Source: CAADGY01 sp900696665 (GTDB lineage: Bacteria > Acidobacteriota > Terriglobia > Bryobacterales > Bryobacteraceae). Taken from it: a stretch of 19,611 nt of DNA. The stretch is taken from contig JAPSFM010000101.1 of assembly GCA_035063885.1 (NCBI GenBank), positions 1-19,611 on the forward strand. Direction: 5' to 3'. Below are positions 7,206 through 15,112 of this stretch, piece by piece (position 1 is the stretch's first letter; each line of letters starts with the position of its first letter). The position numbers and the translations under genes were made by a program. The notes under the pieces are model-generated. The model saw nothing but the letters and a program-made list of their open reading frames with translations. It had not been told where the DNA came from and did no database searches.

Positions 7206-7240
7206 GAGCGGATTGTAGAATACTGTCGACAGAAGTGCAA
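7206..7240 (-). promoter_or_regulatory. Promoter of the lyase gene with embedded operator
   Basis: Minus strand: -35 TTGCAC (7240-7235), 17-nt spacer, -10 TACAAT (7217-7212), then 6 nt to the ATG at 7205, so position +1 is the start codon itself. The spacer holds the perfect palindrome CTGTCGACAG, 2 nt after the -35 and 5 nt before the -10. Both hexamers are close to the sigma-70 consensus. Confidence 0.7.
7223..7232. promoter_or_regulatory. Operator CTGTCGACAG shared by divergent promoters
   Basis: Perfect 10-bp palindrome. It lies in the spacer of the minus-strand lyase promoter and just upstream of the plus-strand extended -10 of the PLP enzyme gene, so one bound protein could control both. 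The GT/AC half-site layout is typical of GntR/FadR-family operators; assignment to the regulator at 12457-13146 is inferred from its presence in that regulator's own operon promoter. Confidence 0.6.
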
Positions 7241-7249
7241 TACTGGCTC
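7233..7249 (+). promoter_or_regulatory. Extended -10 promoter of the PLP enzyme gene
   Basis: Plus strand: TGC followed by AATACT (7239-7244) forms an extended -10; the ATG at 7250 begins 5 nt later, so a leaderless transcript is predicted. No good -35 is present, which the TG extension may offset. The operator palindrome ends 6 nt before the -10. Confidence 0.4.
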
Positions 7250-8269
7250 ATGGCCGCGACAATGGGAGAGGGTTCCACGCCCCTGGTTACCAGCCTTCGA
7301 ATCGCCGCCCGGCTAGGAGTACGCCGTCTGGCTTTCAAGCTTGAATCCACAAACCCCAGTGGATCTTACAAAGACCGTTTCATCGCCGCCGAAATGACGC
7401 GCATCCTTGCTTCGGGCGCGCGGGCGTGCGTCGCCACCTCTTCGGGCAACACCGGTTCCTCACTGGCCGCTTACTGCGCCCGCTATGACGTACGCTGCAC
7501 CATTCTGGTGAATGAACACACGCCCGAAGGCAAGCTCGCACAGATGAAGGCCCACGGTGCGGAAGTGATCCGGGTGCGCGAATTCGGATCGAACGCAAGC
7601 TCTACTGCCGAGGCGTTCGCGATGCTTCGCGAATTCTCTTCCAGCGGAAATCTGCCGCTGGTCGTCTCCGCGTTTCGCTACTGCCCGGAGGGAATGCGTG
7701 GAGTCGCATCGCTTGGCCGGGAGATAGCCGGGAGCGTTCCGGACCTGGGACATGTGTTTGTTCCCGTTGGCGGCGGCGGACTTTTTTCCGCCGTCTGCCT
7801 CGGGTTGGAAGGTTGTACGGCGCGTGTACACGCCGTACAACCGGCGGGCTGTTCCACCGTTGTAGCCGCTTGGGAAAGAAGAGACAACACGATTGTCCCC
7901 GTCGAAAGCAACACTCGTATCAGCGGCCTCTCCGTGCCCTTCGATATCGACGCTTCTCTCGCCCTCGTTCATTTGCAAAAGCACAACGGAATGGGCTTTG
8001 CCGTGGAGGATGAAGAGGTCTATGAGTGCCAGCGGATGCTGCTCGAAATGGAAGGAATTTTTGCAGAGCCCGCCGGAGCGGTGGCACTCGCGGGATTGCG
8101 AAAGGCACTGCGCGAAGGTCGCATTCGCCCGGACGAATCCATCGTTTGCCTTGTAACCGGAAGTGGTTTTAAAGACCCGGAGGCGATTACCGCCGTGGCA
8201 CAGGCGCGGCCCGAGCGGTTTCTAAGCAACAGGGAGTTGCGTGAGTATCTGCAGGAGGCCGTGGAGTGA
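7250..8269 (+). CDS. Threonine synthase-like PLP-dependent enzyme
   Basis: Fold-type II PLP enzyme of the threonine synthase / dehydratase group, 339 aa from ATG 7250. The PLP lysine is K41 (NPSGSYKDRF), the substrate loop SSGNTGSS is at about 64-71, the phosphate-binding glycine loop GGGG at 174-177, and TGSGFKDP near 303-310 is characteristic of threonine synthase. An in-frame GTG at 7235 was rejected as start because it lies within the -35 of the divergent lyase gene; ATG 7262 is also possible. It overlaps the SDR gene by 4 nt (GTGA), so the two are co-translated. No thrA/thrB neighbours are present, so the enzyme may instead act on a phosphorylated or beta-hydroxy amino acid from the local pathway. 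Confidence 0.82.
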   Translation: MAATMGEGSTPLVTSLRIAARLGVRRLAFKLESTNPSGSYKDRFIAAEMTRILASGARACVATSSGNTGSSLAAYCARYDVRCTILVNEHTPEGKLAQMKAHGAEVIRVREFGSNASSTAEAFAMLREFSSSGNLPLVVSAFRYCPEGMRGVASLGREIAGSVPDLGHVFVPVGGGGLFSAVCLGLEGCTARVHAVQPAGCSTVVAAWERRDNTIVPVESNTRISGLSVPFDIDASLALVHLQKHNGMGFAVEDEEVYECQRMLLEMEGIFAEPAGAVALAGLRKALREGRIRPDESIVCLVTGSGFKDPEAITAVAQARPERFLSNRELREYLQEAVE

Positions 8270-9030
8270 GTCTCGAAGGAAAAGTAGCCATCGTCACCGG
8301 CGGTGGAACCGGCATCGGTTTTGGCATCGCACGGGTCCTCGCCGAGCGCGGCGCCCGCCTGGTGCTAGCCCAGAAGCGTGTGGAGTTGGCCGAAGAGGCT
8401 GCCCGGCAACTCGCCCCTGCCGAAGTTCTCTGCGTAAGGACGGATATTTCGCGGCGGGCGCCGGTGGAGGCGATGATGGCGGCTACAATAGAACGCTTCG
8501 GCCATCTGGACATCCTCGTCAATAACGCCAGCCTCACCGGGGCAGTGGCCGTCGCCCCTTTCCTCGACTGTTCAGAAGAGCAATTGGATCTTATCGTCGA
8601 CGTCAATCTGAAAGGCACGTTCCACTGCTCTCAGGCCGCCGCACGGCTGATGGTGCAGGCGGGAAGTGGCGGATCGATTGTCAATATCACTTCGGTGGGA
8701 GCGTTCGCCGGGCAGGAACTGGCGTCGGCCTACTGCGCCACCAAAGCAGGGCAGGTCGCGCTGACACAAGTGATGTCGCTCGAACTCGCGCCTTACGGAA
8801 TACGGGTCAATGCGGTTGCACCGGGCGACATCTACACACAGGCGAATGCCGATATCGTTGCGGATCTCAAAATGAGTGGCGCCTCCGGCAAATACCTTCG
8901 TCTCACGCCTCTGGGGCGCCGCGGCACGCCCGAAGAAATCGGCCGGGTGGTGGCCTTCCTCGTGTCGGAGGATGCCTCCTTCATGACCGGCTCAACCGTC
9001 CTGGTAGACGGCGGATTTCTTGCGTATTAA
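8266..9030 (+). CDS. Short-chain dehydrogenase/reductase (SDR)
   Basis: A classical 254-aa NAD(P)-dependent oxidoreductase. The Rossmann motif TGGGTGIG is at 11-18, NNAS at 86-89, the active-site N114, S143 and the YxxxK motif Y156/K160 are all present, followed by APGDIYTQAN and the C-terminal GSTVLVDGGF. D60 with ISRR suggests the usual adenine-binding position. The GTG start overlaps the preceding stop (GTGA) and has AGGAGG 7 nt upstream. Cofactor preference and substrate cannot be told from sequence; hydroxyacid, sugar or alcohol oxidation are all possible. It closes the two-gene operon and is followed after 1 nt by a decayed phage gene in the opposite direction. Confidence 0.9.
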   Translation: MSLEGKVAIVTGGGTGIGFGIARVLAERGARLVLAQKRVELAEEAARQLAPAEVLCVRTDISRRAPVEAMMAATIERFGHLDILVNNASLTGAVAVAPFLDCSEEQLDLIVDVNLKGTFHCSQAAARLMVQAGSGGSIVNITSVGAFAGQELASAYCATKAGQVALTQVMSLELAPYGIRVNAVAPGDIYTQANADIVADLKMSGASGKYLRLTPLGRRGTPEEIGRVVAFLVSEDASFMTGSTVLVDGGFLAY

Positions 9031-9031
9031 C

Positions 9032-9270
9032 CTAACTGCGCGACGGGAAAATTCCTTCCAGCGCGATGATGTAGTTCATCACGAGAAAGGGGCTGCCGGT
9101 TTTCGTGCGGCTGGCTTCCGCCGGTGGGTCCAAGTCCGCCCATCTCTACCCGGGGAATGTCCGGGCGGATCCAGCGCTGAAGCGCTGGTGGCAGCCTGTA
9201 GCAGATGCGTGTGCGCCGGGATCTGCGCGGTGACGAGCGTAACACTCTCCGGCCCGGCCTTTCTGACAAA
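9032..9270 (-). pseudogene. Phage tail-collar / microcystin-dependent-type protein remnant
   Basis: Three pieces of one family appear in order on the minus strand but in different frames: GPESVTLVTAQIPAHTHLLQ (near 9258-9199), then GGSQPHENRQP (near 9128-9096), then FLVMNYIIALEGIFPSRS with TAG at 9034-9032. These match the conserved parts of phage tail-collar domain proteins: the TLxxxQxPAHTH motif, the PHxNxQPxLxxNY segment and the IALxGIFPSR terminus. The last switch is explained by one extra C in a CCCC run. The N-terminal half is gone, so the gene is dead. Confidence 0.7.
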
Positions 9271-9433
9271 TTCCTGTCAGGAAAGTTCTGTAACCGCATA
9301 GCATCGGGTACAAAATGCGCGGAGTAACGGTGCAGATCGATAATTGCTACCGTTGTTGTTCAGAGTTTGGATCCTGCCGTTTCTTTTCGCCACAATTGAC
9401 CGCGGCACGATACCCACAACACGTGTGCCGCTC
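9271..9433. other. Spacer between phage remnant and sialidase promoter
   Basis: No gene is seen. It contains a perfect small palindrome TTCCTG-T-CAGGAA near 9271-9283, of unknown meaning. A long open frame starting at 9344 runs into the sialidase gene, but its first 42 codons overlap the promoter and are not protein-like. Confidence 0.4.
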
Positions 9434-9469
9434 TTTACAATCTGTCGACAGTTTTATAGACTCGGCCTC
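9434..9469 (+). promoter_or_regulatory. Promoter of the first sialidase-like operon with embedded operator
   Basis: -35 TTTACA (9434-9439), 17-nt spacer, -10 TAGACT (9457-9462). The spacer carries the perfect palindrome CTGTCGACAG at 9442-9451, again 2 nt after the -35 and 5 nt before the -10. Only 7 nt separate the -10 from the ATG at 9470, so the mRNA should be leaderless or nearly so. No ribosome-binding site is present. Confidence 0.65.
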
Positions 9470-10558
9470 ATGCGCTTTCTCGTATTCGCCCTGCCTGCCC
9501 TGCTGTTCGCAACTCCCCTGGAAACCGGTCCCGTGGTGAAGTCCGATGGCGGCCCGTTTCACCGCAACACCATTCCGCAGGTTGCGCGGCTGGGGGACGG
9601 ACGCATGCTGTGCGTCTTTGGAGCTTACGCCAGAGACAGCGGTGACGGCCGGATCATGGGAACGATATCCGCGGATGGAGGACGTACGTGGTCTACACCG
9701 CGGCTGCTGATCGACGAACCCGGGAAGAACGACGGCGACCCCAACATCCTGGTGGACGGCGCGCGTGTGTTCGTGTACGGCACGCGCGTGAATATTCCGA
9801 ATCGCATCGATAAGGCATGGACCTATGTTGTGCGCAGTGAGGACAACGGCGCGACGTGGTCCGAGCCTCAGGAAGTGCAGATTCCGAGACAGTACACTCC
9901 GGGCAAGCAGCACAACGGCATCAAGCTTCTGGATGGAACGTATGCGATGGGCATCTCCTGGGACCTGTGGGCAGAAAAAGGCATGGCGGCGCGTACGGAA
10001 GGCGAGATGGTGCTGGCGAGCGGACTACTGAAATCCATCGACGGGTTGCGCTGGACGCTGCATGGCAGCATTACCACCTTCGTTCCGAAGCAGACGCCGG
10101 GTTCAACGAACGGTTTGTGCGAACCCTCTATCGTGCAATTTGCCGGCGGCAGCATGCTCATGGTTCTGCGCTCGGGAGATTCGCACCACTGGCAGAGCCG
10201 TAGTGAGGACAGCGGCGTCACCTGGTCGCATCCCGAGCCAAGCGCCTTAGTGGGCCACAACACTCCAACCGCACTCTGGCGCCTCGAAGGGCCGGAGGAC
10301 GAAATCGTTGCGGTATGGAACAATTCTCCGGTAACACGTTTTCCGCTGACCGTGGCGCTCAGCAAGGACAAAGGCCAAACGTTCTCAACACCGCGCATCT
10401 TGGCCAACCCCATCGGCTACCAGGTTTCCTATCCGGGGGTGACGCAGACGAAAGATGGAACCATCGTCGCGGTGTGGCAGCAGCAATTGCCCGGCGGCGG
10501 CCGGGACATCCGTTTTGCCCGTTTCTCGCGCGAGTGGGTTCTGGGCTCTGAGCAATAA
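9470..10558 (+). CDS. Secreted BNR/sialidase-like beta-propeller protein
   Basis: A 362-aa six-bladed propeller of the sialidase superfamily. The signal peptide is MRFLVFALPALLFA. Asp boxes (SxDxGxxW) are at 67-74 (SADGGRTW), 123-130 (SEDNGATW), 245-252 (SEDSGVTW) and 298-305 (SKDKGQTF). FHRNTIPQ near residue 30 sits where the family's first arginine and the RIP-like motif lie, and CEPSI (E219 region) may hold the glutamate of the active site. Many bacterial members act on substrates other than sialic acid, so specificity is open. ATG 9470 is chosen over the longer frame because the promoter ends 7 nt before it. First gene of a three-gene operon (3-nt gap to the next). Confidence 0.87.
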   Translation: MRFLVFALPALLFATPLETGPVVKSDGGPFHRNTIPQVARLGDGRMLCVFGAYARDSGDGRIMGTISADGGRTWSTPRLLIDEPGKNDGDPNILVDGARVFVYGTRVNIPNRIDKAWTYVVRSEDNGATWSEPQEVQIPRQYTPGKQHNGIKLLDGTYAMGISWDLWAEKGMAARTEGEMVLASGLLKSIDGLRWTLHGSITTFVPKQTPGSTNGLCEPSIVQFAGGSMLMVLRSGDSHHWQSRSEDSGVTWSHPEPSALVGHNTPTALWRLEGPEDEIVAVWNNSPVTRFPLTVALSKDKGQTFSTPRILANPIGYQVSYPGVTQTKDGTIVAVWQQQLPGGGRDIRFARFSREWVLGSEQ

Positions 10559-10561
10559 GCC

Positions 10562-11521
10562 ATGCATCCCGGCAGTTTCCACCTGGAGGATTTTCCACGC
10601 TCTGCCCGCCACAGCCTGGAATTTCAGTTTACAGCGGGCGGGCAGGAGATCGGCTTCCCGGTCCTGATGGTCCGCGGCGATGAAAGCGGTCCACTACTGC
10701 TGGTGTCGGCGGGCGTGCATGGAGACGAATATGAAGGCATACGTGCGATTCTGGAAATCTTTTCGGAGCTGTCTCCGGCGAACATGAAGGGAGACTTCGT
10801 TGCCGTGCCCGCACTGAACACACCGGCCGTTTGGAACTGTACGCGAACCAGCCCGCTGGACGGCGCTAATCTCGCGCGGGTGTTTCCGGGCCGGGCGGAT
10901 GGTTCCCCAACCGAAGCGATCGCCTGGCATTTCGGTCAGACACTGCTGCCTCTGGCAGACCTGTATGCCGACCTGCACAGCGCGGGAGTCGCCTGCGAAA
11001 TGCCGCTGCTGGTTGGATATGACGCGACGGATGCGAGATCTCGCGACGCAGCTTTCGCTTTCGGCGCGCCGGTGATCTGGGCACATCCGAACGTGCCACC
11101 GGGCCGTACCGTGTCGGAGGCGAAGGCTCGCAACGTACCGTCGATTTATACCGAAGCGCGCGGCGCCGGCCGCATCCATCGGGACGATCTTTCAATCTAC
11201 AAACAGGGGCTGCGAAACCTGCTGGCGCACATGGGCATCACTTCCGGGTCTCCACGGGCCGCTCCATCTCCTCTGCATCTTTTAGGAGATGGCGATATCG
11301 ACCAGAGCATTCCCGCCGGCCACCGCGGCTTTCTGATCCCGCACGTCAGCATTCTCGACGCGGTCGAAAAAGGACAGAAGCTCGGAGACCTGGTGGACTT
11401 GACCGGCAACGTGCTGGAGACGTACACGGCGCCGGTGGGCGGCCGTGTGGTGCTCATCCATGCCTGTCCCCGCGTATTGCCTGGCGAACCGGTGTTCCTG
11501 CTGGCCGGGGTGCATCCGTGA
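10562..11521 (+). CDS. AstE/aspartoacylase-like zinc hydrolase
   Basis: A 319-aa M14-like zinc carboxypeptidase-fold enzyme of the succinylglutamate desuccinylase / aspartoacylase family, which cleaves N-acyl groups from amino acids or small peptides. Zinc ligands are H53 and E56 (AGVHGDEYEG) and H139 (ADLHSAG). SPLDGANLARVFPG at 97-110 matches the substrate-carboxylate loop (DGxNLNRxFPG), and E198 (IYTEARG) is a candidate catalytic glutamate. The C-terminal domain (TAPVGGRVVLIHACPRVLPG) is the usual small beta domain. No signal peptide, so probably cytoplasmic. It lies 3 nt after the sialidase-like gene and overlaps the kelch gene by 4 nt. It may deacylate an N-acyl product of the pathway. 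Confidence 0.85.
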   Translation: MHPGSFHLEDFPRSARHSLEFQFTAGGQEIGFPVLMVRGDESGPLLLVSAGVHGDEYEGIRAILEIFSELSPANMKGDFVAVPALNTPAVWNCTRTSPLDGANLARVFPGRADGSPTEAIAWHFGQTLLPLADLYADLHSAGVACEMPLLVGYDATDARSRDAAFAFGAPVIWAHPNVPPGRTVSEAKARNVPSIYTEARGAGRIHRDDLSIYKQGLRNLLAHMGITSGSPRAAPSPLHLLGDGDIDQSIPAGHRGFLIPHVSILDAVEKGQKLGDLVDLTGNVLETYTAPVGGRVVLIHACPRVLPGEPVFLLAGVHP

Positions 11522-12453
11522 GAAGCGCCGGCTGGTTGCTGGCCGCTATCGTGCCGGCTTTGGCGATTGCAAACTGGAGGAGCGGCACGCCCATGCCTCT
11601 GCCCCGCGCCGGCTATATCGCGGGCGCCGTCCGCGGCAAGCTGATTATCGCCGGCGGAAGCTACTGGGAAGGAGACAGGAAGATCTGGAGCAACCGTACA
11701 GACCTATACGACCCAGCCACCGGAATGTGGACCGCAGGTCCTCCGCTGCCCGTGCCCAGAAGCGACGCGGCCTGCCTGGTGTGGAACAGCGAACTATATG
11801 CGTGGGGAGGCGGTGCGGAAGGATCGGTGAGTGCCGAGTGTCTGAGGCTCAAAAGCGGAGCGTGGCAAACCGTGCCCGCGATGAATCTTCCCGAACCGCG
11901 CCTCTACAGTGTGGCGTCGGAGCTCAACCGCCAGATCTACGTCTTCGGCGGCATTCGCGAAGCGGGCAAACATGAGACGGCGGCGAATACTCTGTGGCGA
12001 TGGGATAGCAGGCGGCGAAAGTGGGACGTGTGCGCTTCGCTGCCGGGACCACCAAGAAGCCTGAACGGGTTCGCCGCCAGCGGAGGAGAGTTGTACGTAT
12101 TAGGCGGCTATACCGTCCAAAACGGCGCGGCTGCGAACCTGGACGATGTTTGGAAATACGATCCCGCGAAGGACCAGTGGAATCCGGCCGGCCGCTTCCC
12201 GGTTGCGCGCCGCGCATGGTGGGCACTGCCTGGCCCGACAGGACGCGTACTGCTGTTCGGCGGCTACACCGATTCGTTTTCCGCAGAGATCTGGTCTTAC
12301 GATCCGAAGACCGCTACATCAGCCATTGCGGGTAGCCTTCCCATCGCGCTTGCAGACACCAAGTTCTTTCGTATCGGACGGGAATTTGCAGGTGCGGGTG
12401 GAGAGTCCGGACCGCACATCCGTTCCCGTACGACGCTTCAGGGAGCGTTTTGA
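11518..12453 (+). CDS. Secreted kelch-repeat beta-propeller protein
   Basis: A 311-aa protein starting at GTG 11518, which overlaps the previous stop as GTGA. A leader (MRSAGWLLAAIVPALAIA) suggests export. Five to six kelch repeats follow, each with a glycine-rich strand and a distal tryptophan or tyrosine: LIIAGGSYW, LYAWGGG, IYVFGGI, LYVLGGY, VLLFGGY, with linkers such as DLYDPATGMWTAGPPLPVPR and DVWKYDPAKDQWNPAGRFPV. E. coli NanM, the periplasmic sialic-acid mutarotase, has the same architecture, but kelch proteins are diverse and I do not assign that function. It ends 3 bp from the convergent regulator gene. Confidence 0.83.
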   Translation: MRSAGWLLAAIVPALAIANWRSGTPMPLPRAGYIAGAVRGKLIIAGGSYWEGDRKIWSNRTDLYDPATGMWTAGPPLPVPRSDAACLVWNSELYAWGGGAEGSVSAECLRLKSGAWQTVPAMNLPEPRLYSVASELNRQIYVFGGIREAGKHETAANTLWRWDSRRRKWDVCASLPGPPRSLNGFAASGGELYVLGGYTVQNGAAANLDDVWKYDPAKDQWNPAGRFPVARRAWWALPGPTGRVLLFGGYTDSFSAEIWSYDPKTATSAIAGSLPIALADTKFFRIGREFAGAGGESGPHIRSRTTLQGAF

Positions 12454-12456
12454 TGT

Positions 12457-13146
12457 TCAGGATGCGCCTTTATTGCGGAAGCGGCGGGAAGCGTATTTAT
12501 CCGGCTCGTTCCAGCGCAGTGACAAATGATCGAAGATCACATCGTCGGCCGTGCGCCTGGATGTGCCGGCTACAAACTCCACCAGCGGGCGATGCGAATC
12601 GAGGATCATTCGCATCTTCTCCGCTTTCGGCTTGGTGAGCACGGCGTAGGCGAACAGCGGCGCGGTTACGCTTGTCAGCGTCTTCTCGAGAAACTCGTTT
12701 CCGCTGAAACTCCACATCGCGCGGTGAAACTCGAGATCCATGCGAGTCGCTTCGAGCGCCGTGGTGCCTGTGCTGCGCTCCATCCTATCGGCCAGTTGCT
12801 CCATCTTGCGAAGATTCTGCGGCGTCGAGCGCACGGCGCACAGACGCAGCGCTTCGGCTTCCAAAACCAACCGGAGGCTGTTGATCTTCTGCAATTCCTC
12901 TTCACTCAGGCTGACGACAAACATTCCACGGCGCGGCTGGTTCACGACCAGCCCCTGTTCCTGTAGTGTTTGCAACGCTTCGCGGATTGGCGCACGGCTT
13001 ACCTGCAACTGCCGCGCGAGCGCGCTTTCATTCAAGCGGTCGCCGGGGCGGAGTTTCCCCGAGAGGATCGCATCCAGCAACAGTTCGCTGATATCGTCCC
13101 GGAGCGTGGATGGCTTGAACTTGGCGACAATCTGTTCAATTGGCAT
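12457..13146 (-). CDS. GntR-family transcriptional regulator, FadR (FCD) subfamily
   Basis: 229 aa from ATG 13146; a longer frame to 13272 would be antisense-like sequence inside the FG-GAP gene. The N-terminal winged helix (about 12-78) contains LRPGDRLNESALARQL, VSRAPIREALQTLQEQGLV and PRRGMFVV. The C-terminal FCD ligand domain keeps the full metal-binding set D137, H141, H185 and H207, so it should bind a metal with a carboxylate effector. The start overlaps the FG-GAP gene end by 11 nt, meaning translation is coupled and the regulator is the last gene of the 19482-12457 operon. The promoter of that operon carries the CTGTCGACAG-like palindrome, which suggests autorepression. NanR and UxuR are relatives in the same subfamily. 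Confidence 0.9.
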   Translation of the reverse strand: MPIEQIVAKFKPSTLRDDISELLLDAILSGKLRPGDRLNESALARQLQVSRAPIREALQTLQEQGLVVNQPRRGMFVVSLSEEELQKINSLRLVLEAEALRLCAVRSTPQNLRKMEQLADRMERSTGTTALEATRMDLEFHRAMWSFSGNEFLEKTLTSVTAPLFAYAVLTKPKAEKMRMILDSHRPLVEFVAGTSRRTADDVIFDHLSLRWNEPDKYASRRFRNKGAS

Positions 13147-15112
13147 TGGAATATCTTTCTCGAGTAGCGGCGGGCGCCGGACGGATCCTTGTGCCGTCGA
13201 AGAACAGGGTGAATCCCATATCCTGGCCGGCCAACAGGTCCGGCGTTCCGTCCTGATTCCAGTCCACCACATCGATGTTCGGCGTGTGGCCGAAGCCTTC
13301 CAGTACAGAGCGGGCTTCGTCCCGCAATCCCGCGCCTGCGGCGTTCGTCAACTCTTTCGGTTCAGAAAAACGGGGGCCGGCGTTGTTAGTGGCGTTCTCA
13401 AGGTACACAAAACCGCCAGTACCGGAATTGAGCCCGGTGATGATGTCCCAATCGCCGTCTCCATCCCAGTCAACCACGTTTACGGCATCGCGGCGGCCCA
13501 CCGGGTCGTCCGGAGGGGCGAACGCTACCGGCTTTCCTGATTGGAAACGAAGCGTGCGTCCCGCCAGCAGTTCCCGCTTGCCCGATGCGCCGGTTCCTCG
13601 CTCGAAGAGAGTGTATTCATGACGATCGTTCACCGCCACCAAATCCGGCAGCCCGTCGCTGTTCCAATCTACGGGTGCGGGGCGCATGCGCGCGTGTCCG
13701 GCGGTGCGGATGATCCGGCCTCCTGCCTCCAGCAGGCGAGGCGCAGCCCATTTCGGATTCCGGCGTGTTCCACGATTTTCGTAGTACAGATACCCCGCGG
13801 TCGATATCTGGCCGCTCATCATATCGAGGTCTCCGTCGCCGTCCCAATCGACGAACACCGGCGAAGTATAGGCCCAAAACCTCTCGACGATTCCTTGAGG
13901 CTGAAATCCGACGTCTACGCGCACCTTCAGGGGTTCGCCGGCCGCGCCGGTGAGAAACTCGGGCGGCGCGAACACCGGCCGCGGCCGCGACCCTTCATTG
14001 CGGAATAACCGGAAGTCGCCGTCGTCGCTTCCGATGACCAGATCGAGATCGCCGTCGCCGTCATAGTCGGCCGCATGCGGCGTGGCGAAGCCGGGCACCC
14101 AGATCTCGGGGTCTTGCTCGCGCAGCGTTTCATATTCGCCGGAGAAATGCGGCTTGCCTTTCCGGCCGGCGTTGCGAAAAACGAAGTCGCCGTTTTCACT
14201 CGAAACCAGCAGATCGTCCAACCCATCGGCGTCCCAATCGAGAACGCTGGCTTTGCTATAAATACCCGGATAGCTCAGATAGAGCGTGCGGGGCCTGGCC
14301 AGATGGGGAGCCGTGCGTGTTCCGGTATTCTCGAAGAACAGCACCGGCATGGCCTCCTGCGTCGCGATCAGATCGAGATCTCCATCGGCGTCCCAATCCA
14401 CGGCCGTTGGCGCGCACATTCCAAATACGGTGAGCGGCTGTCCATTGAGACGCAGCGGTTCGGCTTCGGGAAATCGGGGCGAGGTCTTCGTACCGCGATT
14501 CGGAAGAAAAAACAATTCGCCATGGATTTGGCCGAAGCCGGTCCTGCCAGTGACGATGTTGCGCGCCGGGAGATAGGGGAAGTAATCCGACCAGATATCG
14601 CGGCCGCCCACCAGAAGATCGGGCAAGCCGTCGCTGTTCCAATCCGCAACGAAAGGAATCACGAACAGCAGAGGCGAGCGGTCTTTCGGCCGGGCGGTTG
14701 CGAATACGCCCGGTGCAGCAATCACCTCCGGTGGCCGAAACACGTGAGGCGCCGCGGCTCCCGTGCCCCGGAGAAGACGGATTTCGGCTTCGCCCCATGC
14801 GCCTTCGACGATATCCCGCACTCCATCGCCGTCCAGATCCGCGATGGTTGTATTGGAGGCCCATCGCAGATAGGGCAGCAGCGGTCCTTTGCGAAATACA
14901 TTCGCGCCTTCCTGAAAATATATCCGCTGATCCTGCAACAGGTCGAGGTCGCCGTCGCCGTCCCAATCGGTGGGGGTGGCCATCATTACTCCGCGCCCGC
15001 TGCGCTTGGTGAGATCGGCGATGGCGCCGGGCCGGCCATAGGTCAGCAGTTCGGCGCCGGTAGCAGCCGCCGTGAAGCCCAGGAACAGAGCTATGGCGAA
15101 GCGAAGGATCAC
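13136..15112 (-). CDS. Secreted FG-GAP/VCBS-repeat protein
   Basis: 658 aa from GTG 15112, which overlaps the stop of the preceding sialidase-like gene as GTGA; a longer frame to 15280 is rejected because it lies inside that gene. Signal peptide MILRFAIALFLGFTAAATGA. Ten calcium-loop motifs of the FG-GAP type are spread along the protein, the first DWDGDGDLDLL at 49-59, others DLDGDGVRDIV, DWNSDGLPDLL, DYDGDGDLDLV, DWDGDGDLDMM, and the last DWNQDGTPDLL about 40 residues from the end. The fold should be a calcium-stabilised beta-propeller that binds glycans or proteins on the surface or in the periplasm. No catalytic motif is seen. Confidence 0.87.
   Translation of the reverse strand: MILRFAIALFLGFTAAATGAELLTYGRPGAIADLTKRSGRGVMMATPTDWDGDGDLDLLQDQRIYFQEGANVFRKGPLLPYLRWASNTTIADLDGDGVRDIVEGAWGEAEIRLLRGTGAAAPHVFRPPEVIAAPGVFATARPKDRSPLLFVIPFVADWNSDGLPDLLVGGRDIWSDYFPYLPARNIVTGRTGFGQIHGELFFLPNRGTKTSPRFPEAEPLRLNGQPLTVFGMCAPTAVDWDADGDLDLIATQEAMPVLFFENTGTRTAPHLARPRTLYLSYPGIYSKASVLDWDADGLDDLLVSSENGDFVFRNAGRKGKPHFSGEYETLREQDPEIWVPGFATPHAADYDGDGDLDLVIGSDDGDFRLFRNEGSRPRPVFAPPEFLTGAAGEPLKVRVDVGFQPQGIVERFWAYTSPVFVDWDGDGDLDMMSGQISTAGYLYYENRGTRRNPKWAAPRLLEAGGRIIRTAGHARMRPAPVDWNSDGLPDLVAVNDRHEYTLFERGTGASGKRELLAGRTLRFQSGKPVAFAPPDDPVGRRDAVNVVDWDGDGDWDIITGLNSGTGGFVYLENATNNAGPRFSEPKELTNAAGAGLRDEARSVLEGFGHTPNIDVVDWNQDGTPDLLAGQDMGFTLFFDGTRIRPAPAATRERYSNAN

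Noticed and set aside
7235..7249. GTG at 7235 as the start of the PLP enzyme
   Set aside because: It coincides with the -35 of the divergent lyase promoter and precedes the predicted +1 of its own transcript; ATG 7250 fits both.
8595..8603. GTCGAC inside the SDR gene (and two more inside the receptor gene near 17810 and 18960) as operators
   Set aside because: Only the 6-bp core matches, inside coding sequence, without TG/CA flanks.
9271..9283. TTCCTG-T-CAGGAA as a terminator
   Set aside because: Arms too short with almost no loop, no following T-run, and not directly after a gene end.
13136..15112. Regularly recurring short DNA motif (tcccaatc and variants) suggesting a CRISPR or satellite repeat
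   Set aside because: The recurrences encode the DWDGDGD calcium loops of the FG-GAP protein at variable spacing; no conserved repeat of CRISPR length.
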